29,555 bases of DNA from Bacillota bacterium (lineage in GTDB: Bacteria; Bacillota_I; Bacilli_A; Acholeplasmatales; UBA5453): NCBI GenBank assembly GCA_023436805.1, contig JAEZHT010000024.1, positions 1 through 29,555 on the forward strand. The letters are read 5' to 3'. A program made the position numbers and the translations under genes. The notes under the pieces were generated by a model. The model saw only the letters and a program-made list of their open reading frames with translations. It ran no database searches and was not told the DNA's origin. Shown one piece after another: positions 7,671 to 16,529 of this stretch. Position 1 is the first letter of the stretch; every line of letters begins with the position of its first letter.

Positions 7671-8648
7671 ATGTCAATCGTAGATGGAAAGAAAGTCAAA
7701 TTGTTTAGTTTGTCATCCAACAAAAAACTAGCACAAGAAATCAGTGAGGAATCCGGGATTCCACTATCGGAATGTGAAGTCACCAGATTCGCAGACGGCG
7801 AAATTGGTGTTAACATTACAGAATCGGTGAGAGGTCATCACGTATTCGTGATTCAACCAACCTCAAAACCAGTCAATGATCACGTGATGGAAGTACTTAT
7901 TTTTACAGACGCACTCAAACGTGCCTCTGCAGCGAGCGTCACCATCATCATGCCTTACTATGGTTACTCTAGACAAGACCGTAAAGCGAAATCTAGACAA
8001 CCCATCACAGCGAAATTGATCGCTGACCTTTTACAAGTGGCTGGTGTTGATCGTGTCATTTGTATCGACTTACATGCGGCTCAAATCCAAGGGTTCTTCG
8101 ATATTCCAATCGATAACTTCCCAGGGATGCCACTATTAGCAAGCTACTTCTTAAAATGTAAATTAGAAAACGTCACCATCGTGTCCCCTGACCATGGTGG
8201 TGTAACCAGAGCACGAAGCTTCGCGAAGTTCTTCAACGCACCGATTGCGATTATTGATAAACGTAGACCGGAAGCGAATAAAGCTGAAGTTATGAATATC
8301 ATTGGGGATGTCGCAGGCAGAACGTGTATCATGGTCGATGACATCATCGATACAGGAGGTACATTGATGGCCGGCGCACAAGCCTTGGTCGATGCTGGCG
8401 CGAAAGAAGTTTACGCGGCTGCGACCCATCCACTTTTCTCTGATAACGCCATCGAGCGTTTACAACAATCCGCCATTAAGAAAGTCGTAGTGACGAATAC
8501 CGTCGTCATTGAAGACTTAAAGAAATACGATAAAATCACCCAACTATCGATTGGTCAACTCTTAGGTAGAGCTGTCATCAACATCATCGATGACGAACCA
8601 ATCAGCCAAATCTTCGAACGCATTTACGAAACCCACAAAGAGGAATAA
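7671..8648 (+). CDS. prs: Ribose-phosphate pyrophosphokinase (PRPP synthetase)
   Basis: Makes 5-phosphoribosyl diphosphate from ribose 5-phosphate and ATP, the entry metabolite for purine, pyrimidine and NAD synthesis. It is 325 residues, the usual length for class I enzymes. Motifs are RFADGEIGVNI, the flexible-loop region YYGYSRQDRKAKSRQPI, the metal/PPi region SPDHGGVTRA and the PRPP loop VDDIIDTGGTL (222-232). Class I enzymes are normally activated by phosphate and inhibited by ADP. An ATG is preceded by GGGGGTAATG and an extended -10 box. The stop TAA shares a base with the pth ATG, so the two are co-translated. The prs-pth-mfd order matches Bacillus. Confidence 0.97.
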   Translation: MSIVDGKKVKLFSLSSNKKLAQEISEESGIPLSECEVTRFADGEIGVNITESVRGHHVFVIQPTSKPVNDHVMEVLIFTDALKRASAASVTIIMPYYGYSRQDRKAKSRQPITAKLIADLLQVAGVDRVICIDLHAAQIQGFFDIPIDNFPGMPLLASYFLKCKLENVTIVSPDHGGVTRARSFAKFFNAPIAIIDKRRPEANKAEVMNIIGDVAGRTCIMVDDIIDTGGTLMAGAQALVDAGAKEVYAAATHPLFSDNAIERLQQSAIKKVVVTNTVVIEDLKKYDKITQLSIGQLLGRAVINIIDDEPISQIFERIYETHKEE

Positions 8649-9220
8649 TGAAACTCATCGTTGGTTTAGGTAATCCCGGTAGAGAGTATGAACACACCAG
8701 ACACAATGTAGGGTTTGAAGTATTGGATGTTCTTTCAAGAGAACTCAATACGACATTCAAACTCGACAAAGCGTTTAAGGGTTATATCGCTACTGTGAAT
8801 GTTGGTGAAGAAAAAGTGATTTTATTGAAACCCACCACCTTCATGAACCTATCCGGCGAGTCGGTCATCGCCGTCGTCAATTTCTATAAAGTCCCCATCG
8901 AAGATATCCTCATTATTTATGACGATGTTGCGTTGGATTTAGCGAGATTGCGTCTTCGGGAATCGGGTTCGGCAGGCGGACACAATGGCGTTAAAAGCTT
9001 GATTGCACACCTAGGCACTCAAGCATTCAAACGCGTAAGAGTCGGTATATCCGGTACTGATAAATCGCTCTGTTCACACGTTTTAGGCAAATTCAACAAA
9101 GACGAAAAACCCCTCATGCAAATCAGTTATCATCACGCGAGTGATGCAGCTAAAGATTTCATTAAAGGGTTAAAATTCGTGGATATCATGACCAAATACA
9201 ACACCCCGGGGGTCTCTTAG
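8648..9220 (+). CDS. pth: Peptidyl-tRNA hydrolase
   Basis: Recycles peptidyl-tRNAs dropped from stalled ribosomes. It has 190 residues, typical. Catalytic and binding residues of the bacterial Pth1 family are all visible: N9 in GLGNPG, H19 in TRHNVGFE, N67 in TTFMNLSG, D92 in IIYDD and N113 in GGHNGVKS. The ATG overlaps the prs stop by one base (TAATG). The stop codon is embedded in a strong hairpin (9206-9229), an unusual location that may affect message stability or coupling to mfd, which begins 32 bases later. Confidence 0.96.
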   Translation: MKLIVGLGNPGREYEHTRHNVGFEVLDVLSRELNTTFKLDKAFKGYIATVNVGEEKVILLKPTTFMNLSGESVIAVVNFYKVPIEDILIIYDDVALDLARLRLRESGSAGGHNGVKSLIAHLGTQAFKRVRVGISGTDKSLCSHVLGKFNKDEKPLMQISYHHASDAAKDFIKGLKFVDIMTKYNTPGVS

Positions 9221-9233
9221 ACCCTCCGGTTTT
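9206..9233 (+). terminator. GC-rich hairpin over the pth stop codon
   Basis: CCGGGGGTC (9206-9214) pairs with GACCC-T-CCGG (9220-9229) with one bulged T and a five-base loop, followed by only four Ts. It is the most GC-rich hairpin in the window. The short T-tract makes it a partial terminator or RNA-stability element rather than a clear stop, and mfd has no obvious promoter of its own. Confidence 0.45.
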
Positions 9234-9252
9234 GCACGTCTAGAGGTGACTT

Positions 9253-12200
9253 ATGAAGGCATTTTTACAGTATTTCAAACAATTGATACCGAACAAACAA
9301 ATCATCCAAACCAATAAAGATTTGGTGATCAATCAGACGAATGACCATTATAATATGACGCTCATCGCCTGTGACTTTATCGAGAACAACCACTCGATTT
9401 TTGTTGTTTTACCAAACCTCTATATGGCACAACAATACTACGATGGTCTATCGAATCTTCTAACAAATGAAGATGTGTTGTTTTATCCTTCCGATGAAGT
9501 CTTGACCTCATTACTCGCACTCACTTCGATTGAATTTAAAATCGAACGCATCTACACAATTGGTACGTTATTGAAAGGTGTGAAGAAAGTCGTCATCACC
9601 CATCAAACCGCCGTCATTAAAAAACAACGCAGTCCGCTTTACTGGGAAGAAGCTTCAAGAACCTTGAGGGTAGGAGACCCAATCAACCAATCGGTTTTCA
9701 TCAACTATTTAGTAGACCATGGTTACAAGCGTGAATACACCGTCATCAAAACCGGTGAATTCGCGGTCCGTGGGGACATCATCGATGTGTTCCCGATTGG
9801 CAGTGAAACACCTTACCGTTTAGACATTGGGTTTGATGAAATCGAAAAGATCAAACTCTTTAAACCAGACACCCAAGTCTCCTTTGGGCAAACCGAAGAA
9901 ATCAACATCTTACCGATGAATGAGCTCTTTTTCAGTGACGCTGAAAAAGAAGGTGTTGTCGATCGGATTGAGGCTTTCTTAGCGAAACATAAATTATCCG
10001 ACTTGGAATCGAAGAAGTTCAATCAAGATTTGGATAAGCTGTATCAACGGATGGACTTGGATGCTTTGACGTATTTTATAGCATTTTTTAAAGAAGCAGA
10101 CTATACGGTGTTAGACTTCGCTCAAAGAAAGAAAATCTATATGGTTGATAAGCATAAGATGGCTAAGAACGATGACCGGATGTTGTTAGACTTAGAAGAA
10201 TACGTCAAAACCTATCACGGAAGAACATTCCTCGATATTCCGTTTTATCAATCTTTATCCCATATGTATGAATACCCACACATTGAAATTTCGGGATTTA
10301 CCCCAGTCAATTCAAATGTTGCCATCACGGTACATGCGAGAGATGAAATTACCTATCAAGGCAATCACGATACATTCATCGAGCGTGTCTTAAAAGAACA
10401 AGATACTTACGTGATATCGATCGTTCAAGAGTTTAGATTGAAACGACTCGAAGAATTGTTAGAACACAAAAACATCACTTATGTAGTGAACCCAACGGTC
10501 ATTGAACCAAAATGTGTCAACATCCTATATGGGGTATCGTTATACGCTTTTGATTTAATTAAACATGGGTTCCATGTGTTAAATGAATCCGATATATTTG
10601 ATTACAAAAACAACAAACGAAAAATCCGCTACAAATCGGTCATGTCTGAAGCGATTAAAATCTCAGACATCACCGATTTAAAAGTCGGGGATTTTGTCGT
10701 TCATTATGACTATGGTATTGGTAAGTATTTAGGCTTAAAATCGATGGAACTCTCAGGGTCGATGCGTGATTACTTACACATCGCTTATCAAGGGACCGAT
10801 TACTTATACATTCCAGTCGATCAAATCGAGAAAGTGTTGAAGTATTCATCCAAAGATGGTCACGAGCCTAAACTAACCCAACTTGGAACAAACTCATGGG
10901 CAAATACCAAAAAGAAAGTTAAAGCGAAACTCAACGATATCTCCGATAAACTCATCGCGCTATATTCTGAACGTGAACAAGCCAAAGGCCATATGTTTGA
11001 TAAAGACAATGAGATGCAAAAACAGTTTGAAGCATCCTTTGAATACGATGAAACCATCGACCAATTGAAGTCGATTGAATCAGTTAAACAAGACATGGAA
11101 TCTTTAAAACCGATGGATAGACTGTTGATTGGGGATGTCGGTTATGGTAAAACCGAAGTCGCCATGCGTGCTGCATTCAAAGCGGTGATGTCAGACAAAC
11201 AAGTCGCGTATTTGGTACCGACCACGGTACTAGCGAGACAACATTATTACGCCTTCAAAAAGCGTTTTGAACCGTTTGGTGTGACCGTTGAGTTGTTATC
11301 TCGATTTGTTACCAATAAGGAACAAACCGATGTTTTAAAACGCTTAAAAGGCGGTTTTGTCGATGTGGTCATTGGGACACACCGGTTGTTATCGAAAGAC
11401 ATTGAATTTAAAGATTTGGGCTTACTCATCATCGATGAAGAACAACGCTTTGGTGTCGAACACAAAGAACGCATCAAAGAGATGCGTGTGAATGTCGACT
11501 GCTTATCGTTATCCGCAACCCCAATCCCCAGAACCCTTCAAATGGCTTTGATGGGGATTAAGGATTTATCCATGATTGAAACCCCACCATTAAATCGTTA
11601 TCCAATCCAAACTTACATTGTAGAGCGTCATGACGCCATCATCAAAGAAGCGATTGAACGTGAAATATCCAGAGCGGGACAAGTGTTTTATTTATATAAC
11701 CGTGTACTCGACATGGAATTGATGGTCACGAAGATTTCAAAACTCGTACCCGAAGCGAAAGTTTGTTTCGCCCATGGGAAGATGTCTAAAGAACAGATTG
11801 AAGATGTTTTATCTGATTTCATTGACCGTAAATACGATGTTTTAGTATCCACCACCATCATCGAAACCGGGATCGATATACCAAACACCAATACCTTACT
11901 GATTCACGATGCCGATCAACTGGGCCTTTCACAACTCTATCAAATCCGAGGTCGTGTTGGACGTAGTGATAAGATTGCTTATGCCTATTTGATGTATGCG
12001 CGGGGTAAACACATGACCGAAGACGCTGAAAAACGTTTGAAAACCATTCAAGACTTCACAGAACTGGGCAGCGGATTTAAAATCGCGATGCGCGATTTAT
12101 CGATCCGTGGGGCAGGGGATATTTTGGGCGGTGAACAAAGCGGCTTCATCGATACGGTTGGAATGGATATGTATCTAAAACTACTTGAAGAAACCATCGA

Positions 12201-12687
12201 TGAAAAACGTGGGATTAAAAAAGAAGCACCCAAAGAAGCGATGGATATCCCATTATCGAATCGACACATTCAAAATGAATACATTGAAAACGATGAAGTC
12301 AGAGTGGCAATTCATAAGCGTATCGCAGAACTCAACACCATCAATGACGTTGAAAACTTACGCATCGAACTTACCGACCGGTTTGGACAGGTCGATGCCA
12401 ATCTTGTGGAATACATGTTTGAGAAAGTATTCAAGAAGTTGATTGCGAAACTAGGGGTAGAAAAAACCATCAAGACCAAGACCGATGTCACGTTGATTCT
12501 TTCATCAGAAGCCTCAAAACGCGTCAACGGCCAATCGTTATTTATGACGACAGCGTTGGTAGACTCTACCATTAAACTTGCTTATATTCATGACAGAATT
12601 CAAATCACACTCATCATTCAAAATAAGCAAAAACATTATCTTGAAGAATTCATTGAGTATTTATCGATGGTCACACAACACATGTAA
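9253..12687 (+). CDS. mfd: Transcription-repair coupling factor Mfd
   Basis: DNA translocase that removes RNA polymerase stalled at lesions and recruits UvrA; 1144 residues, full length. The N-terminal third is the UvrB-like part, with FAVRGDIIDVFPIG typical of it. The CarD-like RNA polymerase-interaction domain begins at about K477 (VGDFVVHYDYGIGKYLG). The translocase has Walker A GDVGYGKT (627-634), Walker B DEEQ (728-731), SATPIPRTLQMAL, the TGID segment after E871, and motif VI Q897-IRGRVGR-S. The C-terminal TRCF domain spans about 990-1130. The ATG follows AGAGGTGA. It probably belongs to the prs-pth transcript and ends at a clear terminator. Confidence 0.98.
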   Translation: MKAFLQYFKQLIPNKQIIQTNKDLVINQTNDHYNMTLIACDFIENNHSIFVVLPNLYMAQQYYDGLSNLLTNEDVLFYPSDEVLTSLLALTSIEFKIERIYTIGTLLKGVKKVVITHQTAVIKKQRSPLYWEEASRTLRVGDPINQSVFINYLVDHGYKREYTVIKTGEFAVRGDIIDVFPIGSETPYRLDIGFDEIEKIKLFKPDTQVSFGQTEEINILPMNELFFSDAEKEGVVDRIEAFLAKHKLSDLESKKFNQDLDKLYQRMDLDALTYFIAFFKEADYTVLDFAQRKKIYMVDKHKMAKNDDRMLLDLEEYVKTYHGRTFLDIPFYQSLSHMYEYPHIEISGFTPVNSNVAITVHARDEITYQGNHDTFIERVLKEQDTYVISIVQEFRLKRLEELLEHKNITYVVNPTVIEPKCVNILYGVSLYAFDLIKHGFHVLNESDIFDYKNNKRKIRYKSVMSEAIKISDITDLKVGDFVVHYDYGIGKYLGLKSMELSGSMRDYLHIAYQGTDYLYIPVDQIEKVLKYSSKDGHEPKLTQLGTNSWANTKKKVKAKLNDISDKLIALYSEREQAKGHMFDKDNEMQKQFEASFEYDETIDQLKSIESVKQDMESLKPMDRLLIGDVGYGKTEVAMRAAFKAVMSDKQVAYLVPTTVLARQHYYAFKKRFEPFGVTVELLSRFVTNKEQTDVLKRLKGGFVDVVIGTHRLLSKDIEFKDLGLLIIDEEQRFGVEHKERIKEMRVNVDCLSLSATPIPRTLQMALMGIKDLSMIETPPLNRYPIQTYIVERHDAIIKEAIEREISRAGQVFYLYNRVLDMELMVTKISKLVPEAKVCFAHGKMSKEQIEDVLSDFIDRKYDVLVSTTIIETGIDIPNTNTLLIHDADQLGLSQLYQIRGRVGRSDKIAYAYLMYARGKHMTEDAEKRLKTIQDFTELGSGFKIAMRDLSIRGAGDILGGEQSGFIDTVGMDMYLKLLEETIDEKRGIKKEAPKEAMDIPLSNRHIQNEYIENDEVRVAIHKRIAELNTINDVENLRIELTDRFGQVDANLVEYMFEKVFKKLIAKLGVEKTIKTKTDVTLILSSEASKRVNGQSLFMTTALVDSTIKLAYIHDRIQITLIIQNKQKHYLEEFIEYLSMVTQHM

Positions 12688-12695
12688 TACATTGG

Positions 12696-12730
12696 GTACA
12701 ACTGCTTTTAGTTGTACTTTTTCTTTTCTT
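12696..12730 (+). terminator. Terminator of mfd
   Basis: GTACAACT (12696-12703) pairs perfectly with AGTTGTAC (12710-12717) around GCTTTT, followed by TTTTTCTTTTCTT. It closes the prs-pth-mfd unit. Confidence 0.88.
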
Positions 12731-12772
12731 AAAACCAAATTCGAAATCTAAAATGATTATTACAACAAGTGA

Positions 12773-12778
12773 TATAAT
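12773..12778 (+). promoter_or_regulatory. Extended -10 promoter of the Sel1-repeat gene
   Basis: AGTGATATAATG contains TATAAT preceded by TGA. There is no convincing -35. It lies between the mfd terminator and the ribosome binding site AGGTGGGAG (12789-12797). Confidence 0.6.
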
Positions 12779-12805
12779 GATGTTAGAAAGGTGGGAGAAA
12801 ACATT

Positions 12806-14509
12806 ATGGATATCAATGCACTCACACTCAAAGCGAATTCAGGAGATCTAGACGCATGTTATGATCTCGCGATGTTATATAAAATAGGCAAAGGTGTTTT
12901 ACAAAACGACCAAGTCTACGAAAAATACATCAAGATGGCCAGTGCTAAAAACCACCCTAAAGCCTTATTGGAATTGGGTTTTATTTTAGTGGCAGCAAAC
13001 AAAGTAGAAGAAGGCATCGACAAGATTAAACTTTCTGCTAAGAAAGGGTATATCGAAGCGAATTATTACTGTGGTCAAATCTATTTTGGTAAGCTATACA
13101 ATCAACCACCCAACTATAAAGTCGGATTTAAATATTTTGAGACTTATATGGAAGATTTCGAACCACAAACCTTCCAGTTTTTAAGCGAGTTCGACCCACG
13201 TTTATTTTCTTCCTCGGATACAGAGCTCGATCGTTTGGTTCAACTCTATGAAAAATATGGGATGCCGAATGGGTTATACAACGCCGCGATGGTCCATTTA
13301 GAAGCGAAGAAACCCAACTATGAAAAAGCGATTGAAAATCTCACCAATGCCCATAAAAAAGGCTATTTAGCTGCAACCCATCGTTTATTCTTAATCTATT
13401 ATGATCAAAGCCCATTGTACAAAGACTTCCATGGCAAAGACTACGTCAAAGCGACCACCTATTATGTACTATTATTAAATGCGAATTATAAACCCAATCT
13501 TGAAAACGATGGACAACCCTCTTTTTTCATCCCGCCAAAAGGTGGGTACTTGGCACAGGTGTTCGACTACAACAAATACATTGAAGATTATAAAACCTAT
13601 ATTTTCCAATCGATTTCATATGAAACCAATTTTTCTTCACAAATCAAGAATGTTAAAATCATCCCTGAATTGATACTAGAACCTCAACCATTGATGTTTT
13701 ATAATGGTAAAATCGATTATTACAAAGAAAAACCAAAGAAGAAAAAAGAAGTGGAAGTCATTCAAAAAGACATCAGTTATAAAAACTTCGAAACACGCCC
13801 CGACAGTAAGCTTTCGGTCTTGTCTGAACGTGCCATCTTTGGCAAATTCAACATGACTTCGGGTATTTGTGTATTTAAAGCCTATGAACCTGAAAAACAA
13901 ATCCTTGAAACACTGCACAAACAAGCCGATAAAGAAAAAGCCACCTATAAAGACTTATTGGTGGATTCAAAAATCGATTTTGACTTTGCCTATTTATTTA
14001 AGCCATCGCTCAGACTAAGATACAAATACTTAGATGATTCTTATGAAACCAGCATTACCCCAGAAGACATTCAAGCTGGTGTCTTGTTAGAAGGGCCACT
14101 CAAACCAGAAGTAGAAAAAGCAATTCAAAAAGTCATTAAGAGCATGTCTAAACCAAAGACCAACCTCTATACCCTCTTTAATATCATTTTATTGTTATCG
14201 CTTTTTTCGATGAACTTCTTGTATTTTGACAAACTCGAATCTACCTTGGGTTTAGCAATGGCACTTGGTTCTTTCGTTTATATGATCGTGGTTTATTTCA
14301 TGAGTAAACTTGGACCAAAGAAGATTGAAGTATTATCTAAAACACAACTCATCAAGATGAATGACGCCTTAGACTTTAAAAAAGCCATCAAGATTAAAAA
14401 AGTCAACGGTAGAAAGAAACGTTTACCAGTGGTTTTGGCGGTATTTGGTTTTGTGATTGCTTTAGCATTGGTTATGGATGTCTATTTGAATATTGTAAAC
14501 CTCATTTAG
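12806..14509 (+). CDS. Sel1-repeat protein with C-terminal membrane segments
   Basis: Function unknown; 567 residues. The N-terminal half (about 1-220) consists of helical TPR-like Sel1 repeats of about 36 residues, recognisable from patterns such as ACYDLAMLYKIGKG, ALLELGFILV and KKGYIEANYYCGQIYFGK. Sel1 repeats bind proteins or peptides. A lysine/glutamate-rich linker follows (KEKPKKKKEVEV). The C-terminus has hydrophobic segments at about 454-473, 478-500 and 537-560, so the repeats are probably on the cytoplasmic face of the membrane. The open frame reaches back to a GTG at 12791, but that codon lies inside AGGTGGGAG, so the ATG at 12806 is preferred. It is a single-gene unit between two terminators. 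It is not known which pathway it serves. Confidence 0.75.
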   Translation: MDINALTLKANSGDLDACYDLAMLYKIGKGVLQNDQVYEKYIKMASAKNHPKALLELGFILVAANKVEEGIDKIKLSAKKGYIEANYYCGQIYFGKLYNQPPNYKVGFKYFETYMEDFEPQTFQFLSEFDPRLFSSSDTELDRLVQLYEKYGMPNGLYNAAMVHLEAKKPNYEKAIENLTNAHKKGYLAATHRLFLIYYDQSPLYKDFHGKDYVKATTYYVLLLNANYKPNLENDGQPSFFIPPKGGYLAQVFDYNKYIEDYKTYIFQSISYETNFSSQIKNVKIIPELILEPQPLMFYNGKIDYYKEKPKKKKEVEVIQKDISYKNFETRPDSKLSVLSERAIFGKFNMTSGICVFKAYEPEKQILETLHKQADKEKATYKDLLVDSKIDFDFAYLFKPSLRLRYKYLDDSYETSITPEDIQAGVLLEGPLKPEVEKAIQKVIKSMSKPKTNLYTLFNIILLLSLFSMNFLYFDKLESTLGLAMALGSFVYMIVVYFMSKLGPKKIEVLSKTQLIKMNDALDFKKAIKIKKVNGRKKRLPVVLAVFGFVIALALVMDVYLNIVNLI

Positions 14510-14545
14510 AAATTGACCTCAGAAATGAGGTTTTTTCTTTGTTTT
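14497..14545 (+). terminator. Terminator with two alternative stems after the Sel1-repeat gene
   Basis: AAACCTCATTT (14497-14507, overlapping the stop codon) pairs perfectly with AAATGAGGTTT (14523-14533). A competing short stem ACCTCA-GAAA-TGAGGT uses 14516-14531. Both end in the same T-rich run TTTTTTCTTTGTTTT. Either would act as an intrinsic terminator. Confidence 0.85.
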
Positions 14546-14590
14546 ATCACTGTTTTTTCAAAATATCATTTATTTTTAAGATTTTGAGTC

Positions 14591-14596
14591 TATAAT
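14591..14596 (+). promoter_or_regulatory. -10 box upstream of the extracytoplasmic protein gene
   Basis: TATAAT occurs 24 bases before the ATG at 14621, with AAGAAGGA as ribosome binding site. The -35 region is AT-rich without a clear TTGACA. Confidence 0.5.
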
Positions 14597-14620
14597 GAAA
14601 TTAAGAAGGATAGTGATAAC

Positions 14621-15607
14621 ATGGCTTTATCACGTGCATCCAGAATCGAACGCGAACGCAAAAACTTCATATTAAAACGTTACTTAAGCGGCATCATGCT
14701 CACGACAGTCGCTGCGGTAGCGTCTTTAAGGTTATTCCAACCGGTTTTGATTCAACTGCTATCACTGTATAATACGGGTGATACATTAAACTATGAATTC
14801 TATATTGAACATCACCCGGATTTAAAAATGGAAACCTTAAGGGTGAGTTTAGAAAGCACACAAGAATATTATGAACAACCGCTGGGTGTAGGTAACCAAA
14901 TGGGGGCATTCAATACCCTCATTGTGGGCAGAGAATACACATTAAAAGTAAAAGGTGATTTTGGTTTTGGGGATCAGTCGGTCTATGAAACCAAATACCG
15001 ACTCTCAACCAAACCGGTGGGCAGTCTTTCCATTTCACAAAACATCCACACACTCTATTATTACTTAAGTGTCACAGACTTATATGACATCATCCCAAGC
15101 GAGGTTGTTCTATTGAGGGTATATCAGTTTGGGGTACTGTTTGAAACCATCGAAGTCGTATTAGACGCTTCGGGTAACACCCAAAGTAATGGTGAAATCA
15201 ACGGTGTTAAAGCGGATGGTTTTGAATACCACTTTGAAATCGTTTATCCAGAGCGTGGTGGTTATCAAACCTTATACGAAACTGACTTTAAAACCACCAA
15301 TGACCCAGTCATCTATGGCAGTGCCTATATCGATTTAGATCAAGTATCTTACTATTTCTATGTTTATGATTTCGCTTTAAAACGATTAACCAACGAAGTA
15401 CGGATTGCTTTGTATTTGGATCAAACCAAAGTCTATGAAGTGACATTGACACTGTCTGAAGAACTCATCGTAGAAGGGATCATCGAAAACATTGATCCAA
15501 CCAAAGTATATGAAATCCAGGTGTCTTTATATTTAGAAAAAGGATTTAGCATTATTCATCAATCATATGTGTACCAATGGGAGGAACACTACAATGAAAC
15601 TCAATAA
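14621..15607 (+). CDS. Membrane-anchored protein with three beta-sandwich-like repeats
   Basis: I do not recognise a named family; 328 residues. A basic N-terminus (RASRIERERKNFILKR) precedes one hydrophobic segment at about 21-50, with no lipobox cysteine or clear signal-peptidase site, so it is probably an N-terminal anchor with the rest outside. The rest consists of three diverged units of about 90 residues (about 53-132, 133-228, 229-321). Each has alternating hydrophobic and aromatic strands and ends in a Y-E/Q-x-x-Y/F-type strand such as SVYETKYRL, TLYETDFKT and IIHQSYVYQ. This pattern suits Ig- or FN3-like beta sandwiches. The gene overlaps the MscS gene by 14 bases, so the two are translationally coupled and may act together at the cell surface. 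An adhesin or envelope stalk is an alternative. Confidence 0.65.
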   Translation: MALSRASRIERERKNFILKRYLSGIMLTTVAAVASLRLFQPVLIQLLSLYNTGDTLNYEFYIEHHPDLKMETLRVSLESTQEYYEQPLGVGNQMGAFNTLIVGREYTLKVKGDFGFGDQSVYETKYRLSTKPVGSLSISQNIHTLYYYLSVTDLYDIIPSEVVLLRVYQFGVLFETIEVVLDASGNTQSNGEINGVKADGFEYHFEIVYPERGGYQTLYETDFKTTNDPVIYGSAYIDLDQVSYYFYVYDFALKRLTNEVRIALYLDQTKVYEVTLTLSEELIVEGIIENIDPTKVYEIQVSLYLEKGFSIIHQSYVYQWEEHYNETQ

Positions 15608-16529
15608 TAAACAAATCACAACCATCGTTTTCGGAACACTGGCAGGCGTATTTCTACTACTCGCGATTTTAGGTAAGTACATTTTTAAACCCGGGACACT
15701 CCTCTATGAAATCTCTGCAGATAACATCGGTAAATTTTTTGGCGTAGTGGATTTCTTTGAAAACAACATTCCAAACATCGTCGAAACCGTCGCAGTCATT
15801 GTGTTCTTATGGGTGGTATCAAAGCTCTCTGAATTACTGTTAAAAGTGGTTACCCTCAATGGCAAGAAATCCAGAACCATCGCGAACTTACTCGCATCGA
15901 TAATCAAGTATGGTGTTTTAATCGTTGGTGCATTCCTAGTCTTATCTGCTTGGGGTGTTTCAACACCTACCTTACTCGCATCACTAGGTATTTTAGGGTT
16001 AGCATTAACCTTTGGTGCACAATCATTGGTTGAAGATATATTATCTGGACTATTCATCATTTTTGAAGACCAATTTGAAATCAATGACATCATTCAAATT
16101 GGTGACTTTAGAGGCCGTGTCACGGACATCGGCGTACGCGTCACCAAGTTTGAAGACGTCAATGGCGACATCAAGATCATTAACAACTCGGATATCCGTG
16201 GTGCCATCAACACGACCAATAAATTATCCCCTGCCATTTGTGATGTATCGGTATCTTACGGTGCGAACCTTAAATCCATCGAGGAAGTCATCAAAGCAAA
16301 TCTACACAAAATCAAAGAAAACATCCCAAACATCAAAGAAGGACCATTCTACTATGGTGTTCAAGAATTGGGGGCTTCCGGGGTAGTTCTACGCATTTAC
16401 GCGAAGTGTGAAGAGTTGGATAAGTATGGTGTCAGACGTCAACTCAACCGCGAAATCAAACTCATCTTTGATGAAAATAACATTGAAATCCCATTCAATC
16501 AAATTGTGGTACATCAAGCAAAAGAGTAG
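15594..16529 (+). CDS. mscS: Small-conductance mechanosensitive channel, MscS family
   Basis: Inner-membrane channel that opens under tension to release solutes during osmotic downshock; 311 residues, with three membrane helices. Hydrophobic segments lie at about 8-31 and 62-87, and the third begins at about 103. The pore helix region is STPTLLASLGILGLALTFGAQ (about 123-143), with the Ala/Gly pattern of MscS TM3, followed by LVEDILSGLFIIFEDQF and the beta-domain sequence INDIIQIGDFRGRV. The open frame reaches an ATG at 15567, but GGGAGG at 15579-15584 is nine bases before the ATG at 15594, which I take as the start. It overlaps the preceding gene. Mechanosensitive release matters especially if the cell lacks a wall. 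Confidence 0.92.
   Translation: MKLNNKQITTIVFGTLAGVFLLLAILGKYIFKPGTLLYEISADNIGKFFGVVDFFENNIPNIVETVAVIVFLWVVSKLSELLLKVVTLNGKKSRTIANLLASIIKYGVLIVGAFLVLSAWGVSTPTLLASLGILGLALTFGAQSLVEDILSGLFIIFEDQFEINDIIQIGDFRGRVTDIGVRVTKFEDVNGDIKIINNSDIRGAINTTNKLSPAICDVSVSYGANLKSIEEVIKANLHKIKENIPNIKEGPFYYGVQELGASGVVLRIYAKCEELDKYGVRRQLNREIKLIFDENNIEIPFNQIVVHQAKE

Noticed and set aside
15704..16093. 129-codon minus-strand frame within mscS
   Set aside because: Shadow of the conserved pore region on the other strand; no family features.
16012..16386. 124-codon plus-strand frame inside mscS
   Set aside because: Alternative frame of a clear MscS coding sequence with low-complexity serine/threonine content.
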